Below, one piece after another: positions 1 to 7,021 of a stretch of DNA of 37,267 nt. Position numbers and translations under genes: made by a program. Under the pieces are notes generated by a model. It had not been told where the DNA came from, ran no database searches, and saw nothing but the letters and a program-made list of their open reading frames with translations. The stretch comes from Porphyrobacter sp. IPPAS B-1204 (GTDB lineage: Bacteria > Pseudomonadota > Alphaproteobacteria > Sphingomonadales > Sphingomonadaceae), in NCBI GenBank assembly GCA_003724185.1, contig RHGM01000001.1, forward strand, positions 1,731,956-1,769,222, read 5' to 3'. Every line of letters begins with the position of its first letter. Position 1 is the first letter of the stretch.

Positions 1-37
1 CCGGCCACCAATGATACCATCAGGCTATGGTGGCCGG
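1..37. other. Perfect 10-bp inverted repeat at window edge
   Basis: CCGGCCACCA at 1-10 is the exact reverse complement of TGGTGGCCGG at 28-37, with a 17-nt loop. It could end a gene lying off the left edge, but no T-run follows on the plus strand. The rest of 38-215 holds no convincing gene. It contains a short GCCAC/GTGGC hairpin near 70-85 and AT-richer sequence near 95-135 that probably carries the promoter of the receptor gene. Confidence 0.45.
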
Positions 38-215
38 GTGGGGAGGCGGGGCGGGGGGTCTGCGCCACAGAAAGTGGCACGCCAACGACGATACATTTTG
101 GCAACGCCTTAAAAGTGTAAATTCCCTGTAACGCGCGCTTCATCCCTCCGTCGCTGCGCCGTCACCAAGCGGTGCGACGGGCAAGGCCTCTCTCATGCAA
201 CAGGGAAGCCAGACA

Positions 216-2582
216 ATGAACCGCACCCGCTTTGCGCGCACCTCGCTGATCGCGCTCGCCACGACTCTTGCCGCCGCCCCGCAGATCGCCTTCGCGCAGG
301 ACAGCGACACCGCCGACGACGACGATACCGCCTCGGGCAACCAGATCATCGTCACCTCACAGAAGATCGAACAGCGCGCCCTCGACGTGCCGATCACCAT
401 CACCGCTCTTGGCGGTGAACGCATCCGCGAACTGGGCGTCACCGATCTTGATGAACTGTCCTATTACACCCCCGGCCTACTGGTTCAGGAACAGAGCGCC
501 AACAACCCCGGCATCGTGATCCGCGGCATCACCTCGGACAGCGGCTCGGCGCAGCAAGGCCCGCGTGTCACACTCTATTACAACGGCGTCGATATCTCGC
601 GCTCGCGCGGGAGCTATCAGGCGATCTACGATCTGGAACGTGTCGAGGTGATCAAGGGGCCGCAGGCAACCCTGTTCGGCACCGCCAGCGCCGTGGGCGC
701 CATCAGCCTCGTCTCGGCCAAGCCGCGCGCGGGCTTTGAAGCCGAAGTGCGCGGCGGTTACGGCAATTTCAACCAGACCCTGCTGGGCGGCTTCATCAAT
801 CTCGGCTCGGACGTGCTGGCCGCACGCATCGCCGGTGAATGGCGCACCCGCGATGGCTATGTCGAGAACCTCAGCCCCAATCAGGAGAAGGATCTTTACG
901 CGCAGAATCAACTCGGCCTGCGCGCTTCGGTGCGCTGGACCCCGACCGATGATCTGACCGTCGATCTGATCGGCACCTACGACCAGCAGCGCAACGGCGG
1001 CACGCCCTTTATCTCGGCCCGCTTCCCGGCATTCGCCGGTGCACCGGGCGGCCCGGCCAATGCCTTTGGCAACGCCAATCTGGGCGGAAATCCGGCTGGT
1101 GCGGCGGCGCTGGGCGATGACCAGCTGGGCCTCAACCGCGAGGTCTATGACCTGAACCTCACCGCCGAGTACCAGCTGTCGGACGAATGGACCTTCACCA
1201 CCGTCAACGGTTACCGCGAATTCGACAGCCGCGAGGTGTTCGATGCCGATGGCACCGCCGCCCCCTTCCTCGAATTTGCCGAGATCGCGGATGGCTGGCA
1301 GATCAGCCACGAAGGCCGCTTCAGCTATGCAGGCGAGAAACTGCGGGCGAGCGCGGGGTGGAACATCTTCATCGAAGACGGCCGCCAGAATGTGCCCTTC
1401 GCCTCCGAAGAAGGCCTGTTCCTGCAATGCCTGACCACGCTGTTCGGGGCGCCGGTGGCCTCCCGCCCGTTCGGCGCCACGCCCTGCGTTGCGGCTGACG
1501 GCAGTTCGCCGGCGACCGGCATCACCAACGTCCCCTATGCTTCGGTGTTCGAGAACCAGGGCCGCAACGAGGCCTATTCGGTGTTCGCCGACGTGACCTG
1601 GATCCCGACCGAGGCGCTCGAACTGACGGCGGGCGTGCGTTACCTCGACGAATCCCGCCGATCGGGCTTCTTTGCCGATGTCCCGGTGCCGGTGCTGCCC
1701 AATGGCCCGGGCCGTCCGCTCACCCCGTCGCTGATCCCAGGCCAGATCGACACCGGCGGGCGCACCTTTGTGGCCGAGGACAATTTCACCGCCTGGCTGC
1801 CGCGCATCAACGCGCTCTACCGGATCAGCGATGATGTGAATGTCTATGCCACAATCTCCAAGGGCCGCCGTTCGCCGGTGGTGCAGGTCAATGCGCGCCG
1901 GCAGGGGGCAGACGTGGTCGCCAACCGCATCGACGTGAGCGAGGAAATCGTCTGGAACTACGAAGGCGGGGTGAAGCTGGCCGCCGGTCCGGTGTCGGCA
2001 TCGCTGGGGGTCTATTACCAGGTCTATGATGACTTCCAGGTGTCGGTGCCGGTGATCGTCAACGGCAACCCGACCGGCGCCTTCGAAACCCGCAGCGCGG
2101 GCGGGGCCAGCAACCTCGGGGTCGAGGGTGAATTGGCGGTGGATGTGACCGACTGGCTCAACCTGTTCGGCAATTTCGGCTTCATCGACGGCGGGATTGA
2201 TGATGATCCCGCCAACGGCACCTTTGCCGGATCGCGTTTCCGTCTGCAGCCGGAATGGCAGCTCGCGGGCGGCTTTACGGTGGATCACGAATTCGGCAGC
2301 GGCGCACGCTTCTTCGCCACGCCCAGCATCACCCACCGCAGCACGATCTTTTTCGAAGTGCCCAACAACCCGCTGATCAGCCAGGGCCCGGTGACGCTGG
2401 TTAACGCCCGCGCCGGGGTCAGCTTTGCCGATGAACGCTATGAAATTGCAGGCTTCATCCGCAACGCCTTCAATCAGGATTTCCTGCTCGATGCGGGTAA
2501 CACGGGCGGGGCCTTCGGCATCCCCACCTTCATTCCGGGCGAGCCGCAGTTCTACGGGGTGGAAGTGACCGCGAAGTTCTGA
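216..2582 (+). CDS. TonB-dependent outer-membrane receptor
   Basis: This 788-residue protein is a TonB-dependent receptor, a gated outer-membrane channel powered by TonB-ExbBD. The start chosen is the ATG at 216. It gives a clean signal peptide (MNRTRFARTSL..., cleavage near IAFAQ) and has purine-rich AGGGAAG upstream. An in-frame ATG at 195 would add seven residues before the signal peptide. After a short acidic linker comes the TonB-box/plug region (IIVTSQK, then ALDVPITITAL, and VIRGI and ERVEVIKGPQATLFG further on). A 22-stranded barrel follows and ends in the usual terminal Phe (VEVTAKF). The substrate cannot be read from sequence. The plug resembles the broad sphingomonad receptor family annotated for siderophores or plant-derived compounds. 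No transporter or regulator gene lies beside it. Confidence 0.93.
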   Translation: MNRTRFARTSLIALATTLAAAPQIAFAQDSDTADDDDTASGNQIIVTSQKIEQRALDVPITITALGGERIRELGVTDLDELSYYTPGLLVQEQSANNPGIVIRGITSDSGSAQQGPRVTLYYNGVDISRSRGSYQAIYDLERVEVIKGPQATLFGTASAVGAISLVSAKPRAGFEAEVRGGYGNFNQTLLGGFINLGSDVLAARIAGEWRTRDGYVENLSPNQEKDLYAQNQLGLRASVRWTPTDDLTVDLIGTYDQQRNGGTPFISARFPAFAGAPGGPANAFGNANLGGNPAGAAALGDDQLGLNREVYDLNLTAEYQLSDEWTFTTVNGYREFDSREVFDADGTAAPFLEFAEIADGWQISHEGRFSYAGEKLRASAGWNIFIEDGRQNVPFASEEGLFLQCLTTLFGAPVASRPFGATPCVAADGSSPATGITNVPYASVFENQGRNEAYSVFADVTWIPTEALELTAGVRYLDESRRSGFFADVPVPVLPNGPGRPLTPSLIPGQIDTGGRTFVAEDNFTAWLPRINALYRISDDVNVYATISKGRRSPVVQVNARRQGADVVANRIDVSEEIVWNYEGGVKLAAGPVSASLGVYYQVYDDFQVSVPVIVNGNPTGAFETRSAGGASNLGVEGELAVDVTDWLNLFGNFGFIDGGIDDDPANGTFAGSRFRLQPEWQLAGGFTVDHEFGSGARFFATPSITHRSTIFFEVPNNPLISQGPVTLVNARAGVSFADERYEIAGFIRNAFNQDFLLDAGNTGGAFGIPTFIPGEPQFYGVEVTAKF

Positions 2583-2609
2583 TCGGGCACCTTCAGCCCG
2601 GCACCAAAG

Positions 2610-2641
2610 GCGGCGGAATGTCCCACCGGACGTTCCGCCGC
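2610..2641 (+). terminator. Strong hairpin after the TonB receptor gene
   Basis: A 14-bp stem (GCGGCGGAATGTCC at 2610-2623 with GGACGTTCCGCCGC at 2628-2641, one T·G wobble) closes a CACC tetraloop 27 nt after the receptor stop. Only three T follow, so the tail is weak, but position and stability fit an intrinsic terminator separating the receptor from the next operon. Confidence 0.7.
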
Positions 2642-2693
2642 TTTGCGTTCGGAGCAGGCCTGATGACGGCTCCAACAGGGTTTATAATCAAGG

Positions 2694-2707
2694 TTAGGAA
2701 TTCCTAA
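2694..2707. promoter_or_regulatory. Perfect 14-bp palindrome, candidate operator
   Basis: TTAGGAATTCCTAA is fully self-complementary. It lies 45 nt before the GTG start of the barrel/7TM/ATP-grasp operon and downstream of the receptor terminator, where a dimeric repressor or activator would control the operon. No regulator gene is adjacent, so the binding protein is unknown. AT-rich TTTATAATC at 2681-2689 just upstream could supply a -10 element. Confidence 0.5.
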
Positions 2708-2752
2708 ACCAGCACCCCCGTAAGTCACCATTGTTAACTGGGGGCCTTCGCG

Positions 2753-3664
2753 GTGAAACTTGACAAACTTGTGTGGCGGGCATGGCTTTTGCTGATCGCT
2801 GTATGCGGCGGCGCGCCGCTGGCTGCAGCCGATGAGGGGTGGCGGCTTGAACCCGATGCCCGCATCGAAGTGCAAACAATCAGCGCCCAGACCACCACCC
2901 GCGACGAGGATCTGGTGATCGACGGCGAGGCGATCTCCGTACGTGGTCAGGTGGGTCTGGCTCTCAACAGTGAAAGCACCCGCTTTCGGCTCGAAGCCGA
3001 CCGGATTCAGGTGTTCCGCCTGGGCGAGGGGCGCCGCGATCTGTCACGCGACCGGCTGTCGGCAACCATGCAGCATGACGTGACAAAGACGCTGGAAGTC
3101 CAGCTGCAGGCACGCCGGTTTGACGATCTCGTGTCGGTCGAATCCGCCGATACCGATGAATGGCAGGGATCGGCGCGGCTGACGTTCGAACCGTCACGCG
3201 CCAACCGCTTCCGGTTGCAGGGCACCTGGCGTGACCGGCAATATGACAATGGCGCAGCGCCCGCGACAACGGGCGAAGGCCCGCGTGTCGATGCGCAATA
3301 TCGCCGCCGGTTCGGCCCTTACCATTACCTCGCCTTTGATCTGCGGACCGAAAGCATCCGATCGGACGATGCGGCACGGGGATACGAGCGCGATTCTGCC
3401 GGCGTGGCCTACACCCGCCCCGTGGCTCCCGATCTGCGCGTGCGTCCGGCGCTCGAAGTCATCAAGACCCGCTTTGACGGGCGCATCGCCGATAATGGCG
3501 CGCTGCGGCGTGACCGGCAGGTGGTGCCCGAAGTCGAAATGCTCTGGTGGCCCGGCAAGTGGCGCATCGAGGCCGAAGCCAAGTACATCTTCTTCAGCAG
3601 CAACGAAGCCACGCGCGAGCGCGAGGGTTATCGTCTGACCCTGTCGGTCGGTTACGCATTCTGA
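2753..3664 (+). CDS. Predicted outer-membrane beta-barrel protein, first gene of 7TM/ATP-grasp operon
   Basis: This 303-residue protein starts at GTG 2753, with GGGGG about 8 nt upstream. It has a signal peptide (hydrophobic WLLLIAVCGGAPLAAA, cleavage near residue 26). The mature part is built of alternating polar/hydrophobic stretches rich in Arg, Asp and Tyr, and ends in GYAF. The terminal Phe and strand pattern fit an outer-membrane barrel of roughly 10-14 strands. I recognise no named family. The stop is one base before the ATG of the 7TM gene, so the two are co-transcribed and probably translationally coupled. The barrel may be the outer-membrane partner of the 7TM/ATP-grasp pair, which is inference from linkage alone. 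An opposite-strand reading frame over the same span shows no family match. Confidence 0.8.
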   Translation: MKLDKLVWRAWLLLIAVCGGAPLAAADEGWRLEPDARIEVQTISAQTTTRDEDLVIDGEAISVRGQVGLALNSESTRFRLEADRIQVFRLGEGRRDLSRDRLSATMQHDVTKTLEVQLQARRFDDLVSVESADTDEWQGSARLTFEPSRANRFRLQGTWRDRQYDNGAAPATTGEGPRVDAQYRRRFGPYHYLAFDLRTESIRSDDAARGYERDSAGVAYTRPVAPDLRVRPALEVIKTRFDGRIADNGALRRDRQVVPEVEMLWWPGKWRIEAEAKYIFFSSNEATREREGYRLTLSVGYAF

Positions 3665-3665
3665 G

Positions 3666-4823
3666 ATGATCGCCCGCGTCGGTCAGGTCTGGGCACGCGC
3701 TACCCCGCAGGTACGCAAGCCGCTCTACGTCGGCCTTGCGGTCGCCGTGGTGCTGGCGGTGCTGGTCGGGCTGGGCGTGGCCAACACCGGCGGCTTTTTC
3801 GTGCTGCCGTCTACGCTGGACGGGGTCGCGACCTCGCAGGCGATCTGGGGCCTGAAGCCGTCCAACCTGCTGATGGTGCTGCCGCTTGGCGCGTTTCTGG
3901 TGGTGCTGGCGCGCAGTTTCATCGGGCTGAAGGCGTTCGGCCTGTTCACGCCCATGCTAATCGCGCTGGCGTTCCTTCAGATCGGCCCGGTGATGGGGCC
4001 GATTGTGCTGTGTTCTTCCGTGCTGGTTGGAATGATGGTCACGCCCTCCTTGCTGAAACTGAGGATGACCCGGGTCGGGTTCCTCGGGGTGCTGATTTCG
4101 CTGATCGTGCTGGTTCTGGTGGGCCTGATGATGGTGCTCGACACGCAATTGCAGGTCGATGCCTTCCCGGTGATCGTCTGCGCGCTGTGTGTCGAACGCT
4201 GGTGGAAGCAATGGGGCAAGGACGGGGCCAAGCCGGCAGCGAAGATGGCCTTCAACACCTTCATTCTGGCGGTGGTCATCCAGTTCGTGATGGTGTCGGA
4301 TTTCGCGATGGCGCTGATCGAATCCTCGCCGCTGCTGATGCCAGCGACCACGGCGATCGCGATTGCGATTCTGGGGCGATATCGCGGGCTGCGGCTGACC
4401 GAAATCGGCCGCTTTGCGCCGATCTGGCTGGAGCGACGACGACAGGCCAAGGCGGCAAGGTTGCCCGATGATGTGGAGGAGGATCGCCGCGTCGGCCTGC
4501 CCGACACCAGGCGCATCACCGAACCTGTCTCCTTGCCATTGCCTGAGCCTGTGCGCCTTCGTGCCCCGTATCGCGCGCCGGTTCTCACGCGGTTGCCTCG
4601 CCGCAGCCCGCTGGTGCTTGCGGCTCAGGCAAGGACTGCCGCGCCGCTGGCCGGGCTCTGGGTGATCGATTCCCCCGACGCCTTCCTTCCCGATGCGCGC
4701 CGCCGCGTGCCGCAGGTTGCCCCGAACCGCGAAGCGCAGTTCGAACCACGCCTCTTTGCTGCCGCAGGGGGGCGTCCGGGCATTCATAACGCCTGGGTGA
4801 TCCGCAAGGTCGAGGACGTGTGA
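3666..4823 (+). CDS. 7TM membrane protein of the UUP1 / inactive-transglutaminase family, lacking the transglutaminase domain
   Basis: This 385-residue inner-membrane protein has one N-terminal TM helix (about residues 20-38). About seven helices follow between residues 66 and 236 (for example FGLFTPMLIALAF at 91-103 and the GPIVLCSSVLVGMMV segment). This pattern and the ligase partner downstream match the 7TM domain of proteins annotated 'inactive transglutaminase fused to 7 transmembrane helices'. In that family a periplasmic domain of about 150 residues normally separates helix 1 from the 7TM block; here only about 27 residues do. Residues 255-385 form an unusual soluble tail rich in Arg and Pro, probably cytoplasmic if helices are counted as eight. 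The stop overlaps the ligase start as TGATG. The function of the family is not established here. Loss of the periplasmic domain suggests a reduced or divergent version. Confidence 0.75.
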   Translation: MIARVGQVWARATPQVRKPLYVGLAVAVVLAVLVGLGVANTGGFFVLPSTLDGVATSQAIWGLKPSNLLMVLPLGAFLVVLARSFIGLKAFGLFTPMLIALAFLQIGPVMGPIVLCSSVLVGMMVTPSLLKLRMTRVGFLGVLISLIVLVLVGLMMVLDTQLQVDAFPVIVCALCVERWWKQWGKDGAKPAAKMAFNTFILAVVIQFVMVSDFAMALIESSPLLMPATTAIAIAILGRYRGLRLTEIGRFAPIWLERRRQAKAARLPDDVEEDRRVGLPDTRRITEPVSLPLPEPVRLRAPYRAPVLTRLPRRSPLVLAAQARTAAPLAGLWVIDSPDAFLPDARRRVPQVAPNREAQFEPRLFAAAGGRPGIHNAWVIRKVEDV

Positions 4824-5731
4824 TGGGCCTCAGAAAGCTGTTCGGCGCTGCCGCACGCGCCTATGACGAGGCGGACGAAATTCTCGGCATCAATATGCGC
4901 AACGCATTGATCCAGAAATACAATCCGCGCCACGCGATTGAACGCGCGCGGGACAAGGTGGCGGCCAAGGTGGCGCTGGAGGCGGCGGGGATCGCCTGCA
5001 CCGGTACGGTTGCGGTGATCGACGATCACCAGAAGCTCGCCAACTTCAGCCCCCGCCGCGACATGCCCGATGCCTGGGCGATCAAGCCTGCACGCGGATC
5101 GCAGGGGGACGGCATCCTTCTCGCTGTCCGACGCGAGGGCAACACGTGGTACAAGGGGTCCGGCACGCCGCTGACCGAAGACGCGGTGATGCACCACATC
5201 CAGAAAGTGGTCGATGGCGGCTTTTCAGGCGATTCGGCGGCCGAGGACGCGGCGCTGATCGAACCGCTGATCATCGCCGATCCGGCACTGGCCAGCATCG
5301 TGCCCGAAGGCCTGCCGGATCTGCGCGTCATCAGCCTGCACTACACCCCGCTTATGGCGATGGTGCGCCTGCCGACGAACGAATCCGACGGCAAGGCGAA
5401 CCTCCACCAACGCGCGATCGGCGCGGGGATCGACATGGAGACCGGCAAGATCACCCGCGCCGTGGTCAAAGGCACGCCCATCACCCATCACCCCGATACC
5501 GGCGTCAATCTGATCGGGTTCGAGATCCCGGGATGGAAGCGCGTGCTGGAACTCGCCTCGCGCTGCGGGCCTGCGGTGGGTTTGGGCTATTGCGGGGCGG
5601 ACATCGTGCTGGACGTCAACGAAGGGCCGCTGGTGATCGAGGTCAACGCCCACCCCGGCATCGAAATCCAGAACATCAACCAGCAAGGCCTGAAAGCGCG
5701 GATTGCGGCCACCGGAGAGGATTTCCGCTGA
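4823..5731 (+). CDS. Alpha-L-glutamate ligase-like ATP-grasp protein
   Basis: This 302-residue cytosolic ATP-grasp enzyme belongs to the RimK-related 'alpha-L-glutamate ligase-like' group. Such enzymes form an amide or ester bond through an acyl-phosphate intermediate. Visible motifs are ILGINMRN (20-27), the nucleotide-binding IKPARGSQGDG (87-97), LPDLRVISL (164-172), VRLPTNESDGKANLHQ (181-196), the HPDTG motif (223-227), and the metal-binding end GADIVLD...VIEVNAHPG (258-279). Length and motif order match the family along its whole length, so it looks intact. The start is ATG 4823, overlapping the preceding stop (TGATG), with GAGGA 6 nt upstream. GTG at 4820 is an in-frame alternative. In other proteobacteria homologues sit beside the 7TM protein and often a retropepsin-like protease. 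No such protease is present here. The acceptor substrate is unknown. Confidence 0.9.
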   Translation: MGLRKLFGAAARAYDEADEILGINMRNALIQKYNPRHAIERARDKVAAKVALEAAGIACTGTVAVIDDHQKLANFSPRRDMPDAWAIKPARGSQGDGILLAVRREGNTWYKGSGTPLTEDAVMHHIQKVVDGGFSGDSAAEDAALIEPLIIADPALASIVPEGLPDLRVISLHYTPLMAMVRLPTNESDGKANLHQRAIGAGIDMETGKITRAVVKGTPITHHPDTGVNLIGFEIPGWKRVLELASRCGPAVGLGYCGADIVLDVNEGPLVIEVNAHPGIEIQNINQQGLKARIAATGEDFR

Positions 5732-5738
5732 ATTCCGG

Positions 5739-6797
5739 CTACTTGCCGGCAAGTTCCTCGCGGGTCAGCAAGGTCATGTTCTGCACCTTGGCAGCGTTCA
5801 GCGTCATTGCCTCGTCAGGCATGGCGACCATCCCAATCTTCGCCAGCGGGCCCGTCTTGGTCCAGCTTTTGACCCATTCCTTCATGAAATCCTGAAGGCC
5901 TGGGATGGCGCGCATATGGGCCTTCTTGACGTAGACGAACAGCGGCCGCGCCCCGGGGTAGGCGAAGCTGGAGATGTTCTCGTAGGTCGGCTGGACGCCC
6001 TCCATCGGCAGGCCCTGCACCCGGTCGGCGTTTTCTTCGAGGAAGGAGAACCCGAAAATGCCCACGGCGCGCGGATTGCCGACGATTTTCTGGACAATCA
6101 GGTTGTCCTGTTCGCCCTGATCGACATAGCCGCCATCATCGCGCACTTCGGTGCAGATCTGCTTGTACTGGTCCTCGTCGCTGTCCTTCAGCGCCTTCAT
6201 GGCAGGATCGGTCTTGCAGCCCACCTCCATCACCAGTTCCTTGAGTGCATCGCGCGTGCCCGAGGTGCTGGGCGGGCCGTAGACAAGGATAGGGTCAGCA
6301 GGCAGCGCCGGGTCGACATCCTTCCACGTCTTGGCCGTCTGCGGCTTGCCATAGGGCCGCGCGGCGAGCGCTTCGTAAACGGTCTTGGGCGACAGGTTCA
6401 GCATGATCCCGCCCTGCTTGGAGGCAAAGGCGATCCCGTCGAGGCCGACCTGCAGTTCGATCACCTCGTCCACCTTGTTCGACAGGCAGGCATCGAATTC
6501 GGATTCCTTCATCCGGCGCGAGGCATTGACCATGTCGGGGGTGTTGGGGCCGAGGCCCGAACAGAACAGCTGGATGCCGTTGCCCGTGCCCGTGGATTCG
6601 ATCAGCGGCGAACGCATGCCGGGATAGGTGCGCGAGAAATTCTCCGCCACCAGTTTGGCGAAGGGATAGACCGTCGAAGAACCAACGGCATGGACCGACT
6701 GCGCGGCCGAGCTTCCATCGTCACAGCCAGCCAGAGTTACCGTGCAAAGCGCCAGAGCTGCGGCGGTGCGCGTGAAGATGGTGGTGCGATGTGCCAT
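5739..6797 (-). CDS. pstS: Phosphate-binding lipoprotein PstS-like (orphan)
   Basis: This periplasmic substrate-binding protein (352 residues from the ATG at 6797) is of the PstS/SphX type. It captures phosphate for an ABC importer. The N-terminus is a lipoprotein signal with the lipobox TLAGC (Cys25). VGSSTVYPFAK and STGTGNGI are the phosphate-binding signatures, with the conserved Arg-containing ASRRMKESEF further on. GGGA precedes the ATG by about 6 nt; an upstream in-frame TTG at 6809 is less likely. No pstC, pstA, pstB or phoU gene is near, so it must work with a transporter encoded elsewhere or act as a phosphate sensor. A Pho-box-like site lies 59 nt upstream. It converges on the ATP-grasp gene with a 7-nt gap. 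Confidence 0.9.
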   Translation of the reverse strand: MAHRTTIFTRTAAALALCTVTLAGCDDGSSAAQSVHAVGSSTVYPFAKLVAENFSRTYPGMRSPLIESTGTGNGIQLFCSGLGPNTPDMVNASRRMKESEFDACLSNKVDEVIELQVGLDGIAFASKQGGIMLNLSPKTVYEALAARPYGKPQTAKTWKDVDPALPADPILVYGPPSTSGTRDALKELVMEVGCKTDPAMKALKDSDEDQYKQICTEVRDDGGYVDQGEQDNLIVQKIVGNPRAVGIFGFSFLEENADRVQGLPMEGVQPTYENISSFAYPGARPLFVYVKKAHMRAIPGLQDFMKEWVKSWTKTGPLAKIGMVAMPDEAMTLNAAKVQNMTLLTREELAGK

Positions 6798-6855
6798 GCG
6801 TGTTCCCAACGGAGCGGTTGTGCGGCCCCTTTCCCTGCCGCGCTAGGAGCCTTTC

Positions 6856-6873
6856 ATGACATGCATGTGACGG
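6856..6873 (-). promoter_or_regulatory. Pho-box-like site upstream of pstS
   Basis: Read on the minus strand this is CCGTCAC-ATGC-ATGTCAT. The PhoB consensus is two CTGTCAT heptamers with a 4-bp spacer, and this site matches 11 of 14 half-site bases (5/7 and 6/7). It sits 59 bp upstream of the pstS start in the correct orientation. A second CTGTCAT heptamer lies on the plus strand at 6912-6918, without a good partner. The remainder of 6798-7021 is the divergent promoter region shared with the diguanylate cyclase gene, and I see no further gene in it. Confidence 0.6.
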
Positions 6874-7021
6874 CCGCCCACCCCGGAACACAGGGGGCAA
6901 TCGGGCACAAACTGTCATGGTTATGAAACCTATAACACCATGAGAAATCATCATAATTCATCCAAAATGGAGGAATCTCGCTTAACAGCATCGTAACGGC
7001 TTGCATGGTACCTGACCCGAT

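Noticed and set aside
70..115. Riboswitch in the TonB receptor leader
   Set aside because: The short GCCAC/GTGGC hairpin and GCCAA/TTGGC repeat do not form the conserved core of a cobalamin, TPP or FMN riboswitch.
477..2675. Long open frame on the minus strand opposite the TonB receptor gene
   Set aside because: Low-complexity Arg/Gly/His-rich translation without any family motif, mirrored against a receptor with clear motifs. It is an artefact of high GC codon bias.
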